64,000 nucleotides of DNA from Maccoyibacter intestinihominis (GTDB lineage Bacteria > Bacillota > Clostridia > Lachnospirales > Lachnospiraceae): NCBI RefSeq assembly GCF_040096355.1, contig NZ_JBBMEX010000014.1, positions 29,220 to 93,219 on the forward strand, in the 5' to 3' direction. Positions 24,881 through 34,214 of this stretch are shown here, in pieces. Numbering within the stretch: the first letter of the stretch is position 1; every line of letters starts with the position of its first letter. The notes below the pieces were generated by a model. The model had not been told where the DNA came from. It worked only from the letters and a program-made list of their open reading frames with translations, and ran no database searches. The position numbers and the translations under genes are program-made.

Positions 24881-27244
24881 CTATTCCTCAAAATCTTTTT
24901 CTTGCAGTACTTTTCTATCGCCTTGTCCATGACGTTTGGATGCAAATACGCTGAACGCTTTTTTGAATCCGCCCTTTTCGGATTTTGCCACTGCTTCATC
25001 CACAATGTCTTTTACTTCAAACAGCGTTGTTGCTTCATCGAGTTTTTCAATACTGCTGATGCGGTTATAGAGTGCTAACACTCCCATTTCATCAATTTCG
25101 TACTCTAACTCCTGTGCATAGGATTTTGCAAATTCTACCAGTTCATCAATGGAAAAGATCGGTATATTGACTTTTTCGGTAAACTTCCTTGCAAATTCTT
25201 CATCGCGTCCAAGTGCCTTACGGATTCCTTCTTTGGTATCCTCTAAAATAACTAACATTCCTGCGGTGTCCTGTGACATCTGAAGAGACATCTTCACTGC
25301 CGTCTCACGCGTAATCTCTCCGGCTTTTTCAATGATCAGACAGCCTCCGCGGACTTTTTTCATCAATTCCGGAATATCCTTTTGATTTAAAGAAGCGGCT
25401 TCGATCTTACCGATCTTTCCTCCGATCAGTCCGGTTTCCTCCTGAATGACTTTGATCAGATCCGTTGCAAGTACGGTCTTACCACTGCCCGGTCCTCCCT
25501 GGATCATGATATTTCCCTCTGTAGAGTTCGTACTTCTTCCAAGTCTCCGTTTCACTCCGGTCAACACCTGACAGAGCTGCTGCTCCATTCCCTGGATCGG
25601 AACAAAATAAGAAAAGATCTCTTTTTGTGCCTTTGTCAGATGCATCGTTACATCTTCATCCTCAATCACATCTTCCGGTATCTGGATAGGCGGAAGTTCT
25701 TCCTGTTTTGCCGGCTCTTCCGGCATCAGTTCTTTTGCTGCTTCAATTTCCTCCGGTATCGGTTCTTCTACTAATAAATCTCCGATATCTGTGGAAACCT
25801 GCGGCAGTTCCTGTGGAATCTCCTCTGATAACTCTTCTGACATTTCATTTTCCATCTCCTGTCCAAAAGATTCCTCTGCTGGTTTATTCTCTTCTATCAT
25901 CTGATCAATGCTGTTATTCTCTTTGGATAATTTCTCGATCTCTCTTGTAAGAATGTCATTGACATTCTGAAATAATCTGGCTGCTTTTTCGTCTTTTTCC
26001 GGCATATTCTGCATATACTCCTGTTCCAATAATTCTTTTGGCGACAGACCTGCATTCAACTGAGGAATGACATCGACTAAACGCTCCATGATCTCTTCTG
26101 CTTCCTGAAGTGCTCTGGCTTTTGCAGATTCTAACCGGCGCTGCTCTGCTTCCTGCAATGCTGCCTCTGCCGCACGCTTTGTCTTTTCCCATTCTTCCAG
26201 CACTTCCTGGATGCTCATCTGACCGGTAATCTGTCTTTCTACCATCGGATCCTTTGGAACGTACAGACTGATCTGTCCGTCCGAATCCTCTGCCAACATC
26301 TCTTTAAAATTAATCTTTAAAGAACCGTCGATCTCTTCATCCGTCTCAATATGTCCGTATTTTTCTTCCTTCTGCTCCTCACTCTCATGCGGAAGCTGTA
26401 AATAAGGAATCTCCTCCACCATTTTCTTAATGGCATCCATGGAATCGTTGACCTCTTCTTTTTCCGTCGCATCCATGATCTGCTGCATATTTTTTGCCAA
26501 TTCATTCTGAAGATTTACCGTATTAAAACGGCTCGCATTCATCGTAACCTGCGGGATCTTCACAACTTCGGATACGATCTCACCGGAATTGAGCATATCA
26601 TTCGGACGCACCTCAACCACTCCGTCCCGTTTCTGGCGGAACTGGCGGTATTTCTCTTCCTGCTGCTTGGTCAACGGTTGATAGAGCATCTTTAATTCGA
26701 GCGCTTTTTCAACATATGCACCATCACCAAACCATAGAATCAGTTCATCACATGCTTCCACACATTTCTCGCTCATTCCTGCCTGATGATAGAGGTATGC
26801 CAGCTCATATGCCCACTCTTCAATATATTCCTGTTCCTTTAAATCCTCAAGAATCTGTATCTGCTCTGCAAGGGATTCTCCCTTTGCTTTGTATATCTTA
26901 TATTTTAACACAAATTTGAGACTATCATTCGGAGCCATCTCTACAAACTCCTCATAATACTCCATTGCTTCATCGTAATTGCCTACATGGATTGCCAGTT
27001 CTGCAAGACGGTATACGATCGTTCTTCCAATCGGAGAACGTTCATATGCAAGCAGAAACATTTCTTTTGCATCATCATATCTTTCTGCCGTCTCATAGAC
27101 TTCTCCTGCTTTTATCAGGGAATTTGCATTGCGAACACGTTTCCAGTTAATGGAATCTGCAAGTTCTTCTGCCATGTGATAATTTCCCTCTGCAAAAGCA
27201 CTTTTCATCTGATCGAGTTTTAATTTATATTCATATTTATCCAA
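24881..27244 (-). CDS. TPR and AAA ATPase protein
   Basis: A 787-residue cytoplasmic protein. Residues 8-200 are TPR-like helical repeats (SLIKAGEVYETAERYDDAKE, AELAIHVGNYDEAMEYYEEF). A long acidic, mostly disordered or coiled middle (about 230-540) follows. The AAA domain (about 555-760) has Walker A MIQGGPGSGKTVLATDL and a Walker B-like GGCLIIEKAGEI in which the usual DE pair is IE. The start is TTG (27242-27244) with AGAGGTG 8 bases upstream. The function is unknown; it is cotranscribed with glgB. Confidence 0.75.
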   Translation of the reverse strand: MDKYEYKLKLDQMKSAFAEGNYHMAEELADSINWKRVRNANSLIKAGEVYETAERYDDAKEMFLLAYERSPIGRTIVYRLAELAIHVGNYDEAMEYYEEFVEMAPNDSLKFVLKYKIYKAKGESLAEQIQILEDLKEQEYIEEWAYELAYLYHQAGMSEKCVEACDELILWFGDGAYVEKALELKMLYQPLTKQQEEKYRQFRQKRDGVVEVRPNDMLNSGEIVSEVVKIPQVTMNASRFNTVNLQNELAKNMQQIMDATEKEEVNDSMDAIKKMVEEIPYLQLPHESEEQKEEKYGHIETDEEIDGSLKINFKEMLAEDSDGQISLYVPKDPMVERQITGQMSIQEVLEEWEKTKRAAEAALQEAEQRRLESAKARALQEAEEIMERLVDVIPQLNAGLSPKELLEQEYMQNMPEKDEKAARLFQNVNDILTREIEKLSKENNSIDQMIEENKPAEESFGQEMENEMSEELSEEIPQELPQVSTDIGDLLVEEPIPEEIEAAKELMPEEPAKQEELPPIQIPEDVIEDEDVTMHLTKAQKEIFSYFVPIQGMEQQLCQVLTGVKRRLGRSTNSTEGNIMIQGGPGSGKTVLATDLIKVIQEETGLIGGKIGKIEAASLNQKDIPELMKKVRGGCLIIEKAGEITRETAVKMSLQMSQDTAGMLVILEDTKEGIRKALGRDEEFARKFTEKVNIPIFSIDELVEFAKSYAQELEYEIDEMGVLALYNRISSIEKLDEATTLFEVKDIVDEAVAKSEKGGFKKAFSVFASKRHGQGDRKVLQEKDFEE

Positions 27245-27294
27245 CTTGTGTCACCTCTGAATATGCCTATAATAGACAGATTTTTATCCATTTT

Positions 27295-27323
27295 AGTGTA
27301 CCATAGGATACCCTGTGTGTCAA
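27295..27323 (-). promoter_or_regulatory. Promoter of the TPR-AAA/glgB operon
   Basis: TTGACA (27318-27323), 17-bp spacer, TACACT (27295-27300). Confidence 0.75.
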
Positions 27324-27336
27324 AATTTATTATTTT

Positions 27337-27374
27337 AAAGCCGTATTCGGCAAATCCTGTCGAATACGGCTTTT
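27337..27374 (-). terminator. Terminator after the AI-2E family gene
   Basis: AAAGCCGTATTCG (27338-27350) pairs with CGAATACGGCTTT (27361-27373). A T-rich tail follows on the minus strand. Confidence 0.85.
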
Positions 27375-27376
27375 CC

Positions 27377-28714
27377 TTAGTTTTTATTCTCTGTATTTTC
27401 CTCTGTTTGATCTTCTTTTTTTACATCAATTTCTTCTTTTTGAAAATAGCAGAGTTCATTCGTACGGGTATCTACTTTGTCCAGCTCGATATACTGCTCT
27501 GTCGCTTCCGGCAGCTTTTTCTTACGCAGGAAGTGATAGATGACCCTCTGTATAATGTAATAAATTACGGCAAAGACCGGAACTCCAAGGAGCATTCCCG
27601 CAAATCCGAACAATCCGCCTCCGACCATGATCGCAAAGACTACCCAGAACGGAGAAAGTCCTGTGGAATCTCCTAAGATCGTTGGTCCGATGATATTTCC
27701 ATCTACCTGCTGCAGGATAAAAATAACGATCAGGAAATAAAGTCCCTGCAACGGATTGGCAAGTACGATAATGATAAATCCCGGTACTGCACCGATAAAC
27801 GGTCCAAAGAACGGAATCACATTCGTAACACCGACGATCACACTGACCAATACGGCATATGGCATCTTCATGATCAAAAGAACGATATAGCAGATAATTC
27901 CGATAATGGTAGAATCCAATATCTTTCCGCTGATAAATCCGCCAAAGATCTCGTTGCTCTTTCTAGCTGTCTCTATGATAATGTTTGCCCGTTTCGGTTT
28001 AAACAGTGCATAGGTCAGCTTTTTAAACTGTCCGACAAAAGTCTCTTTACTGAACAGCAGATATACTGATACGATCAATCCGACTACAATATTTAACAGA
28101 ACTTTAAAAATACTGATCAGTCCTGAAGTAATAGAGGTCAGATACTGGTTGCTCTTTGGTAACAGATCGTTCATTGCCCAGTTACGCAGATAATCCGTTG
28201 CATGCAGCAGCGTATTCTCAAACATGTCTGCGATTTCTGAATCGTTCTTCAAAATTCCATTGACCTTGTCTATCAACTCCTGCACCTCACCCGGCAATGT
28301 GACCACTAAGCCCTGAATACTCTCTGCAAGCTGTGGTATTAAGAGTATCAGCAAAATTGCAATGATCATAATGAAAACTGCTAATGCGCCAAATGTCGCA
28401 AGACTTCGGCATAATTTTTTTGCCTTGTCTTTTTTCTGTATCTTTGGCTCGATCCAGCGCAGCAGATATTTTTCAAAAAACATCATGATCGGATTGATCA
28501 GATAAGCGATCACGATTCCGATGATGATCGGCTGCAATATGACAGTGAGTTTTCTCCATCCTGCCGCAAACCCGTTATAGCGGTAGATCAGGAAGAAGAA
28601 AATGATACTCAGTGTGATCACTAAAAATGCGGTTAATGCAATTGCCATATAAGGTCTGATATTCCAGTGTGATTTTTTTTTCAGTTCGGGGGAATTGTTC
28701 TCCTTATTCTCCAT
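27377..28714 (-). CDS. AI-2E family transporter
   Basis: A 445-residue polytopic membrane protein of the AI-2E/UPF0118 family. Family members include autoinducer-2 exporters and Na+(Li+)/H+ antiporters, so the substrate is not certain. About seven to eight membrane segments are visible: two at 22-75, a long periplasmic-type loop at about 120-200, then IISTIFKVLLNIVVGLIVSVY and the signature GVTNVIPFFGPFIGAVPG with GNIIGPTILGDSTGLSPFWV. The C-terminal tail is charged. AAGGAG lies 6 bases before the ATG. It starts 9 bases after the hydratase stop, so they form an operon. Confidence 0.9.
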   Translation of the reverse strand: MENKENNSPELKKKSHWNIRPYMAIALTAFLVITLSIIFFFLIYRYNGFAAGWRKLTVILQPIIIGIVIAYLINPIMMFFEKYLLRWIEPKIQKKDKAKKLCRSLATFGALAVFIMIIAILLILLIPQLAESIQGLVVTLPGEVQELIDKVNGILKNDSEIADMFENTLLHATDYLRNWAMNDLLPKSNQYLTSITSGLISIFKVLLNIVVGLIVSVYLLFSKETFVGQFKKLTYALFKPKRANIIIETARKSNEIFGGFISGKILDSTIIGIICYIVLLIMKMPYAVLVSVIVGVTNVIPFFGPFIGAVPGFIIIVLANPLQGLYFLIVIFILQQVDGNIIGPTILGDSTGLSPFWVVFAIMVGGGLFGFAGMLLGVPVFAVIYYIIQRVIYHFLRKKKLPEATEQYIELDKVDTRTNELCYFQKEEIDVKKEDQTEENTENKN

Positions 28715-28723
28715 GTATTCTCC

Positions 28724-31012
28724 TTAATTTACGCGGTTGTAATTGATCAGGCATCCCTTTAAGATGATCTCTCTTTCATCATCGGTAAGCTCACCCATCT
28801 TTAAGTGGAACTCTTCTAAGTGATCTCCTTTTACGACATAAGCGGTAATATCAGATGCCTTTTCCTCTACGGCTTTTCTGATCTCCGGAATAAAAAGATA
28901 ATCTCCATTTGCAAACGGAAGGTCTCCCTCTTCAATTAAGAATGGAAGCATACCCCAGTTAATGAGGTTGGAACGATAACGTTTTGTTGCATACTCATTT
29001 GCAATATTTGCCCAGCCGCCAAGTACTTTCTGGCAGGATGCTGCCTGCTCACGGGCAGAACCGTCACCCGGTTTTACTGCGAAAATCGTACTTCCTACAC
29101 CAAGATTGCCTTCGCCTGCATCCGGGAAAGTTTTCCGTACGGTATCCATCACCGGTTTTAATTCCGGAAGTGCCTCTAACGGACAGTTGCCTTCTTCAAT
29201 GGCTTTCTGTGCTTTCTGTACTTCTTTTGCTTTTCCAACATAAGCAGGGTCTTTTCTGGATAATGTAAACTCTGCTAATCCAAGTGGGTTCGAACGGTAG
29301 GATGAAGTCTCTCCGGATGGGATCAGCTCATCGGTTGTTGTAACCGGATCATGGATCTCAGATACTACTTTTAATACCATGTTCTGTGGTAAAGCACTCA
29401 TCTGCGGCCAGTCTTTGATGTTTGGACCAAACTTGATCTCTACGCTTGGATCTGCAACACCCTTGCTGTCAAATACGCGGTTCTCGTAGATGGTCTTATC
29501 AAAGTGATATGCCGGTTTTGTATATTCTGTATCCATATCTGCTGCAGAAGTCAGATATCCTTTGTTTGCTGCTGTTGCTGCAATAGAACGTGCATCCATT
29601 AATGCTACGGATGCGATCTGGCCATTCTGTAACTTAGAACCTTCGCGGTTCGGGAAGTTTCTGGTGGAATGACGAATGGAAAGTCCGTTGTTGCTTGGGG
29701 TATCACCTGCTCCGAAGCATGGTCCGCAGAATGCTGTCTTAACGATCGCACCTGTCTCAAGTAAATCTGCAACGGCTCCGTTTCTTACAAGTTCCATATA
29801 AACCGGGGTACTTGCCGGATATACGCTTAAGGTAAACTCGTCCGGTCCGATGCTTGTACCTCTTAAAATGTCTGCTGCATCGCAGATATTTTCATAACCA
29901 CCGCCTGCACAGCCGGCAATGATTCCCTGATCCACATAGAGCTTTCCGTTTCTGACTTTGTCTTTTAATGTAAAGTCTACGGCTCCGTCTAAGCTGACTA
30001 AGGCTCTCTTTTCACAGTCATCTAAAATATCCATAAGATTTGCATTTAACTCTTCGATCGTATACACATTGCTTGGATGGAACGGCATAGCGATCATTGG
30101 TTTAATCTCACTTAAGTTGATCTCGATCATTCCATCATAGTAAGCAACATTTCCCGGATTCAGTTCTTTGTAATCTTCACTTCTTCCGTGGATATCGTAA
30201 AATTCTTTGATCTTTTCGTCGGTTCTCCAGATAGAGGACAGACAGGTGGTTTCTGTTGTCATAACATCGACACCGATACGGTAGTCTGCACTTAAGTTGG
30301 ACACACCCGGTCCTACAAACTCCATTACTTTATTCTTTACATAACCGTTTGCAAAGACTGCTCCGATAATCGCAAGTGCGATATCCTGCGGTCCTACGCC
30401 ATGCTGTGGCTCTCCGGTCATATAGACTCCGACTACGCCCGGCATATTGATATCATAGGTCTGGCTTAAAAGCTGTTTTACTAACTCCGGTCCGCCCTCT
30501 CCCATTGCCATTGTTCCAAGTGCTCCGTAACGTGTATGGGAATCGGAACCTAAGATCATCTTTCCGCCGCCTGCAAGCATCTCTCTTGCAAACTGATGGA
30601 TAACCGCCTGATGAGGTGGTACATAGACTCCGCCGTATTTTTTTGCACAGGTCAGACCAAACATGTGGTCATCCTCGTTGATGGTTCCACCAACTGCACA
30701 AAGGGAGTTGTGACAGTTTGTCAGCACATATGGGATCGGGAATTTTTCAAGTCCTGATGCACGCGCTGTCTGTATGATTCCTACGAATGTAATATCGTGG
30801 GAAGTCAGTTTATCAAACTTAATTTTAAGTTTATCCATATTTCCGGATGTGTTATGGTCTTTTAAAATACCATAGGCAATCGTATTCTTTGCTGCCTCTT
30901 CCTTCGATACGGCTGCACCCGTCTTTGCTGAGATCTGTGCAGCTGCTTCCGGTCCCTCCGGAATTAACTCTGTGCCGTTTACTAAGTAAACGCCGCCTTC
31001 ATGTAACTTCAT
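28724..31012 (-). CDS. Aconitase-family hydratase
   Basis: A 762-residue [4Fe-4S] enzyme of the aconitase superfamily. Iron-sulfur ligands are probably in GIIAGCAGGG and TAFCGPCFGAG, and the swivel domain is C-terminal (about 580-740). Substrate-loop residues are seen in GSDSHTRYGALGTMAMGEGG and SIRHSTRNFPNREG. The long single-chain form is common in Lachnospiraceae and is annotated as aconitate hydratase. Citrate/isocitrate is the expected substrate, but related hydratases use other acids. An excellent AAGGAGG site precedes the ATG. The leader carries a GC-rich hairpin. Confidence 0.88.
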   Translation of the reverse strand: MKLHEGGVYLVNGTELIPEGPEAAAQISAKTGAAVSKEEAAKNTIAYGILKDHNTSGNMDKLKIKFDKLTSHDITFVGIIQTARASGLEKFPIPYVLTNCHNSLCAVGGTINEDDHMFGLTCAKKYGGVYVPPHQAVIHQFAREMLAGGGKMILGSDSHTRYGALGTMAMGEGGPELVKQLLSQTYDINMPGVVGVYMTGEPQHGVGPQDIALAIIGAVFANGYVKNKVMEFVGPGVSNLSADYRIGVDVMTTETTCLSSIWRTDEKIKEFYDIHGRSEDYKELNPGNVAYYDGMIEINLSEIKPMIAMPFHPSNVYTIEELNANLMDILDDCEKRALVSLDGAVDFTLKDKVRNGKLYVDQGIIAGCAGGGYENICDAADILRGTSIGPDEFTLSVYPASTPVYMELVRNGAVADLLETGAIVKTAFCGPCFGAGDTPSNNGLSIRHSTRNFPNREGSKLQNGQIASVALMDARSIAATAANKGYLTSAADMDTEYTKPAYHFDKTIYENRVFDSKGVADPSVEIKFGPNIKDWPQMSALPQNMVLKVVSEIHDPVTTTDELIPSGETSSYRSNPLGLAEFTLSRKDPAYVGKAKEVQKAQKAIEEGNCPLEALPELKPVMDTVRKTFPDAGEGNLGVGSTIFAVKPGDGSAREQAASCQKVLGGWANIANEYATKRYRSNLINWGMLPFLIEEGDLPFANGDYLFIPEIRKAVEEKASDITAYVVKGDHLEEFHLKMGELTDDEREIILKGCLINYNRVN

Positions 31013-31036
31013 ATGATATATCCTCCTTACTGAAAA

Positions 31037-31061
31037 TCGGCGGTAAAAAGCTCACCGCCGA
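31037..31061 (-). other. Leader hairpin before the hydratase gene
   Basis: TCGGCGGT (31037-31044) and ACCGCCGA (31054-31061) form a perfect 8-bp GC-rich stem followed on the minus strand by TTTTC. It lies 15 bases upstream of the ribosome site. It could act as a weak attenuator or an mRNA stabiliser. Confidence 0.5.
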
Positions 31062-31079
31062 CATACTTTTCCACAAAAA

Positions 31080-31108
31080 ATTATAATAAAAGCCCCACTA
31101 AAAAGCAA
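31080..31108 (-). promoter_or_regulatory. Candidate promoter of the hydratase/AI-2E operon
   Basis: TATAAT (31080-31085) is 17 bases from a weak TTGCTT (31103-31108) that overlaps the end of the histidine kinase gene. Confidence 0.4.
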
Positions 31109-33320
31109 GTGGAAATGTGATCATTACCTTGAACAGGTCCCCGTCTAAAATAATATCGAAGGTTCCGCCCATCAATGTGGTAAGATTTTTCGCGATCGAC
31201 AGACCCAGTCCGCTTCCCTCCGTTGTCCTTGAGACATCTCCCCGGATAAAACGCTCTGTCAGCTCATCCGATGGGATATTGAGTGGTTTTGAGGAAATAT
31301 TTTTAATAGAAAATACGGCTTCGTCTTCTTTTTTGTCCAATTCCACATAGACACGCGTGCCCTCCAGTGCATATTTTGCGACATTGTTATAAAGGTTTTC
31401 CAACACGCGCCAGATCCGCCTGCCGTCTGCCATGACAACAATCGATTCTTTTGGCATTTTTGTAAATATGGTCAGATTCCGCTGCTCGAATTTTTCATTG
31501 AATTCTCCGGCGGTCTGATAAACCAGTTCCACTAAGTTGATCCGGACCATCTCTAACACAATATTGCCGGAGCTGATCTTGGATGCTTCTACCAAATCTT
31601 CCGTCAGCTGCTCTAAACGTGCTGATTTTTCTTTCAGAATGTGGATATAATTATTTACTTTCTCATTCTCGATCTTTTCATTTTCCAGTAAATTTACATA
31701 ATTTATAATGGATGTCAGCGGTGTCTTGATGTCGTGCGATACATTTGTGATCAGATCTGCCTTCATCCGTTCATTTTTCATGCTCGCATCTACCGCTTTT
31801 TCCAATCCGTCTCCGAGATTGTTAATTCCTTCACTTAGTATCTTGTTATCCCCGGTAAACTCTTCCGACCGGATCTTATATTCCAGATTTCCGGATTTGA
31901 TCTCTTCAATTCCTTCGATAATCTGTTGGCGCTGTACGCGGTCTTTTAAGATAAAAATTCCAAATACAATAAGCAGGATCGCCAGTGCCGCTAAAAACAA
32001 CGGCTGCGAATAATAATAGCCCCATGCAGCAAAGATCAGTATCACGGCTCCTTCTAAAATATACAGTACCAGAAATCTTCCGGTTGCCTTTCCGCCTCTA
32101 TAATAGGTCTGTATTAAATCTATGACCATATAAAACACGCTGTTATTCCAGAGTGTTCCTGCGCGGAGTCTGCGGATCATACTCAGATAAAACAGTAAAA
32201 AGCAGGCATTTCCTACAAACGCTAAGATTCCTCCCATGATCAGAAGTCCCGAAATCTCCCATGAATGGGAGCGCAGTCTGCCTGTCATCATGTTTCCTGC
32301 ACTGATCAGCAGAATTCCCGCCACTATGACGATTTCTGTTTTGATCTTATCAAAGCCGTTCAGATGCACCTCATCTTCGTGGGATTTTCGTCCCGTGACA
32401 GTACTCAGGTAAACCAGTGCCGCTATCCAGCCTATGATACTCACAAAAGTTGTGATAATACTGATCTTTATCCACGGATGCAGTCGGTTATAGGACTCTT
32501 TTGCTTTATAAAAATGGTCTTTATATGGAAGTTTTGCATTCACTCCCATCATAAATACGGCATCGGTGTCCATGTTTCCGGTAATGTAGGTCTCATCCTG
32601 ATAAAAATATTCTTCTAAGTTATTGATATTTGTATCGAAATGTATGTCCTCATCATCGTAGCACAGATATTGTCCGAGATCTTCGATCTTTTGTCTTGCC
32701 TCTTCTTTTCCACCTTCCTCTAATTTCAGGTTGGTGTATACCGCTCCATTAATACTCCTGTAATAATATGCTACGTTTGATTTTCCTGCATCATACTTGT
32801 TGATCAGTCTCTTATAGGTATCTATGTCTTTTGTGATAGAGAACATCATATTCTCAATGGCATTAGAAATATTCGTCGCTTCCTGCGTACTGATCTCTCC
32901 GTTCAGATACCGCTCAATATAGCCGCCGCCGTTGACTGCCGGATAGGTCTCTTCCACCAGACTTAAATATCCTGCCGCCTGATAGCTGCATCCCTCTTTT
33001 GCCCATGCCTCTAGATCTCCCAGCCGATACTGGAGATCTCCGGTAACCGTCACGGCTTTTGACGGGTCATACTCTCCGTTTGTCTCAAATTTCTTACGCA
33101 GATTAATAAGATTTTGTACCTCGACGGTGGTACTCTTAAATTCCTGTGTAAAATATCCGGAATCTAAAAATCCGCCTTTTCCGATATCCTGAAATTCCAG
33201 CATGCTCTTACTAAACAGACTTCCTAACAATAACAGGAATACCACTAGCAGGACCGCCATGAACTGCTGTATAATGACCGTTGCTATTTTTCCTGCCGTT
33301 GAATAACGGTGATTCTTCAT
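31098..33320 (-). CDS. Membrane sensor histidine kinase
   Basis: A 740-residue kinase. An N-terminal helix (about 12-36) and a large extracytoplasmic sensor region (about 40-285) precede a cluster of about five or six membrane helices (285-460). The DHp domain follows, with the phosphorylated His in NVSHDIKTPLTSI (about residue 525). The C-terminal HATPase has N-box ENLYNNVAKYAL and G-box EGSGLGLSIAKNL. AAAGGAG precedes the ATG. The response regulator gene ends 1 base upstream of the start region, so the pair is cotranscribed. The ligand is not known; this architecture is frequent in Lachnospiraceae cell-envelope sensing pairs. Confidence 0.92.
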   Translation of the reverse strand: MKNHRYSTAGKIATVIIQQFMAVLLVVFLLLLGSLFSKSMLEFQDIGKGGFLDSGYFTQEFKSTTVEVQNLINLRKKFETNGEYDPSKAVTVTGDLQYRLGDLEAWAKEGCSYQAAGYLSLVEETYPAVNGGGYIERYLNGEISTQEATNISNAIENMMFSITKDIDTYKRLINKYDAGKSNVAYYYRSINGAVYTNLKLEEGGKEEARQKIEDLGQYLCYDDEDIHFDTNINNLEEYFYQDETYITGNMDTDAVFMMGVNAKLPYKDHFYKAKESYNRLHPWIKISIITTFVSIIGWIAALVYLSTVTGRKSHEDEVHLNGFDKIKTEIVIVAGILLISAGNMMTGRLRSHSWEISGLLIMGGILAFVGNACFLLFYLSMIRRLRAGTLWNNSVFYMVIDLIQTYYRGGKATGRFLVLYILEGAVILIFAAWGYYYSQPLFLAALAILLIVFGIFILKDRVQRQQIIEGIEEIKSGNLEYKIRSEEFTGDNKILSEGINNLGDGLEKAVDASMKNERMKADLITNVSHDIKTPLTSIINYVNLLENEKIENEKVNNYIHILKEKSARLEQLTEDLVEASKISSGNIVLEMVRINLVELVYQTAGEFNEKFEQRNLTIFTKMPKESIVVMADGRRIWRVLENLYNNVAKYALEGTRVYVELDKKEDEAVFSIKNISSKPLNIPSDELTERFIRGDVSRTTEGSGLGLSIAKNLTTLMGGTFDIILDGDLFKVMITFPLAF

Positions 33321-33321
33321 G

Positions 33322-34023
33322 CTATACTCCTTTTTCTACTTTATAGCCAACACCCCAGACCACCTTTAAATAGCGTGGTTCTTTCGGGTTTATCTCTATC
33401 TTTTCCCGGATATGACGGATATGGACTGCCACGGTATTGTCTGCTCCGACCGCCTCTTCGTTCCAGATGCTTTCATAGATCTGCTCAATGGAGAATACTT
33501 TTCCTGCATTTTTTACAAGGAGAAGTAAAATATTATATTCTATCGGTGTCAGGCGGATCGTCTCTCCATCCACTTTTACTTCTTTTAAGTCATCGTTGAT
33601 CTCCAGACCGCCTACCCGGTATACGCTCATATTCTCATCTGCCACATTGCCCAGATGCATATAACGCCGAAGCTGTGATTTGACACGCGCCACCAGTTCC
33701 AGTGGATTAAATGGTTTGCTGATATAGTCATCTGCCCCGATATTGAGTCCTAATATTTTATCTGCATCCTCTGTCTTTGCAGAGAGAATGATGATCGGAA
33801 TACTGCTGTTCTCACGGATCTTCAAGGTTGCCCGAATGCCATCCAGTCTTGGCATCATAACATCCATAATGAGAAGCTGTACATCATTTTTTTCTAACTG
33901 CTCGATCGCCTGCTCTCCGTCATATGCCTTGATCACATGATACCCTTCCTGCTGTAAATATATCTCTATTGCATCGACAATTTCTTTATCATCGTCACAC
34001 ACTAAAATATTGACCTTGTCCAT
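33322..34023 (-). CDS. OmpR/PhoB-family response regulator
   Basis: A 233-residue DNA-binding regulator. The receiver domain (4-118) has acidic pocket CDDDKE, phosphoacceptor Asp in LLIMDVMMPRLDG, the Thr/Ser position in IILSAKTE, and the Lys in DDYISKPFNP. The winged-helix Trans_reg_C domain (about 135-230) ends YLKVVWGVGYKVEKGV. The partner kinase gene follows immediately. AAAGGA lies before the ATG. The regulon is unknown. Confidence 0.95.
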   Translation of the reverse strand: MDKVNILVCDDDKEIVDAIEIYLQQEGYHVIKAYDGEQAIEQLEKNDVQLLIMDVMMPRLDGIRATLKIRENSSIPIIILSAKTEDADKILGLNIGADDYISKPFNPLELVARVKSQLRRYMHLGNVADENMSVYRVGGLEINDDLKEVKVDGETIRLTPIEYNILLLLVKNAGKVFSIEQIYESIWNEEAVGADNTVAVHIRHIREKIEINPKEPRYLKVVWGVGYKVEKGV

Positions 34024-34164
34024 TTTTCTTCGTCCTTTCCTGTTTTCCCTATTCTACCATGAATTATGGGGTTTCACACGGAATTATTTCTTAAGATATT
34101 TTGAAGATGTTGTTTTGGAAAATTCAAAGATAAAAATTATAGGATATGTGTTACCTAAATGATT

Positions 34165-34209
34165 GTGCCCATCAGATATGGAAAGTTTCTTTCCATATCT
34201 GATGGGCAC
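34165..34209. repeat. 45-base near-perfect palindrome containing a shared repeat core
   Basis: A 21-bp stem with a 3-base loop (GTGCCCATCAGATATGG arm). A T-run (34211-34216) sits on the plus strand only, although the neighbouring genes are on the minus strand. The core ATCAGATATGGAAAGTTTC and three further bases (34171-34192) recur exactly at 48980-49001. Confidence 0.7.
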
Positions 34210-34214
34210 GTTTT

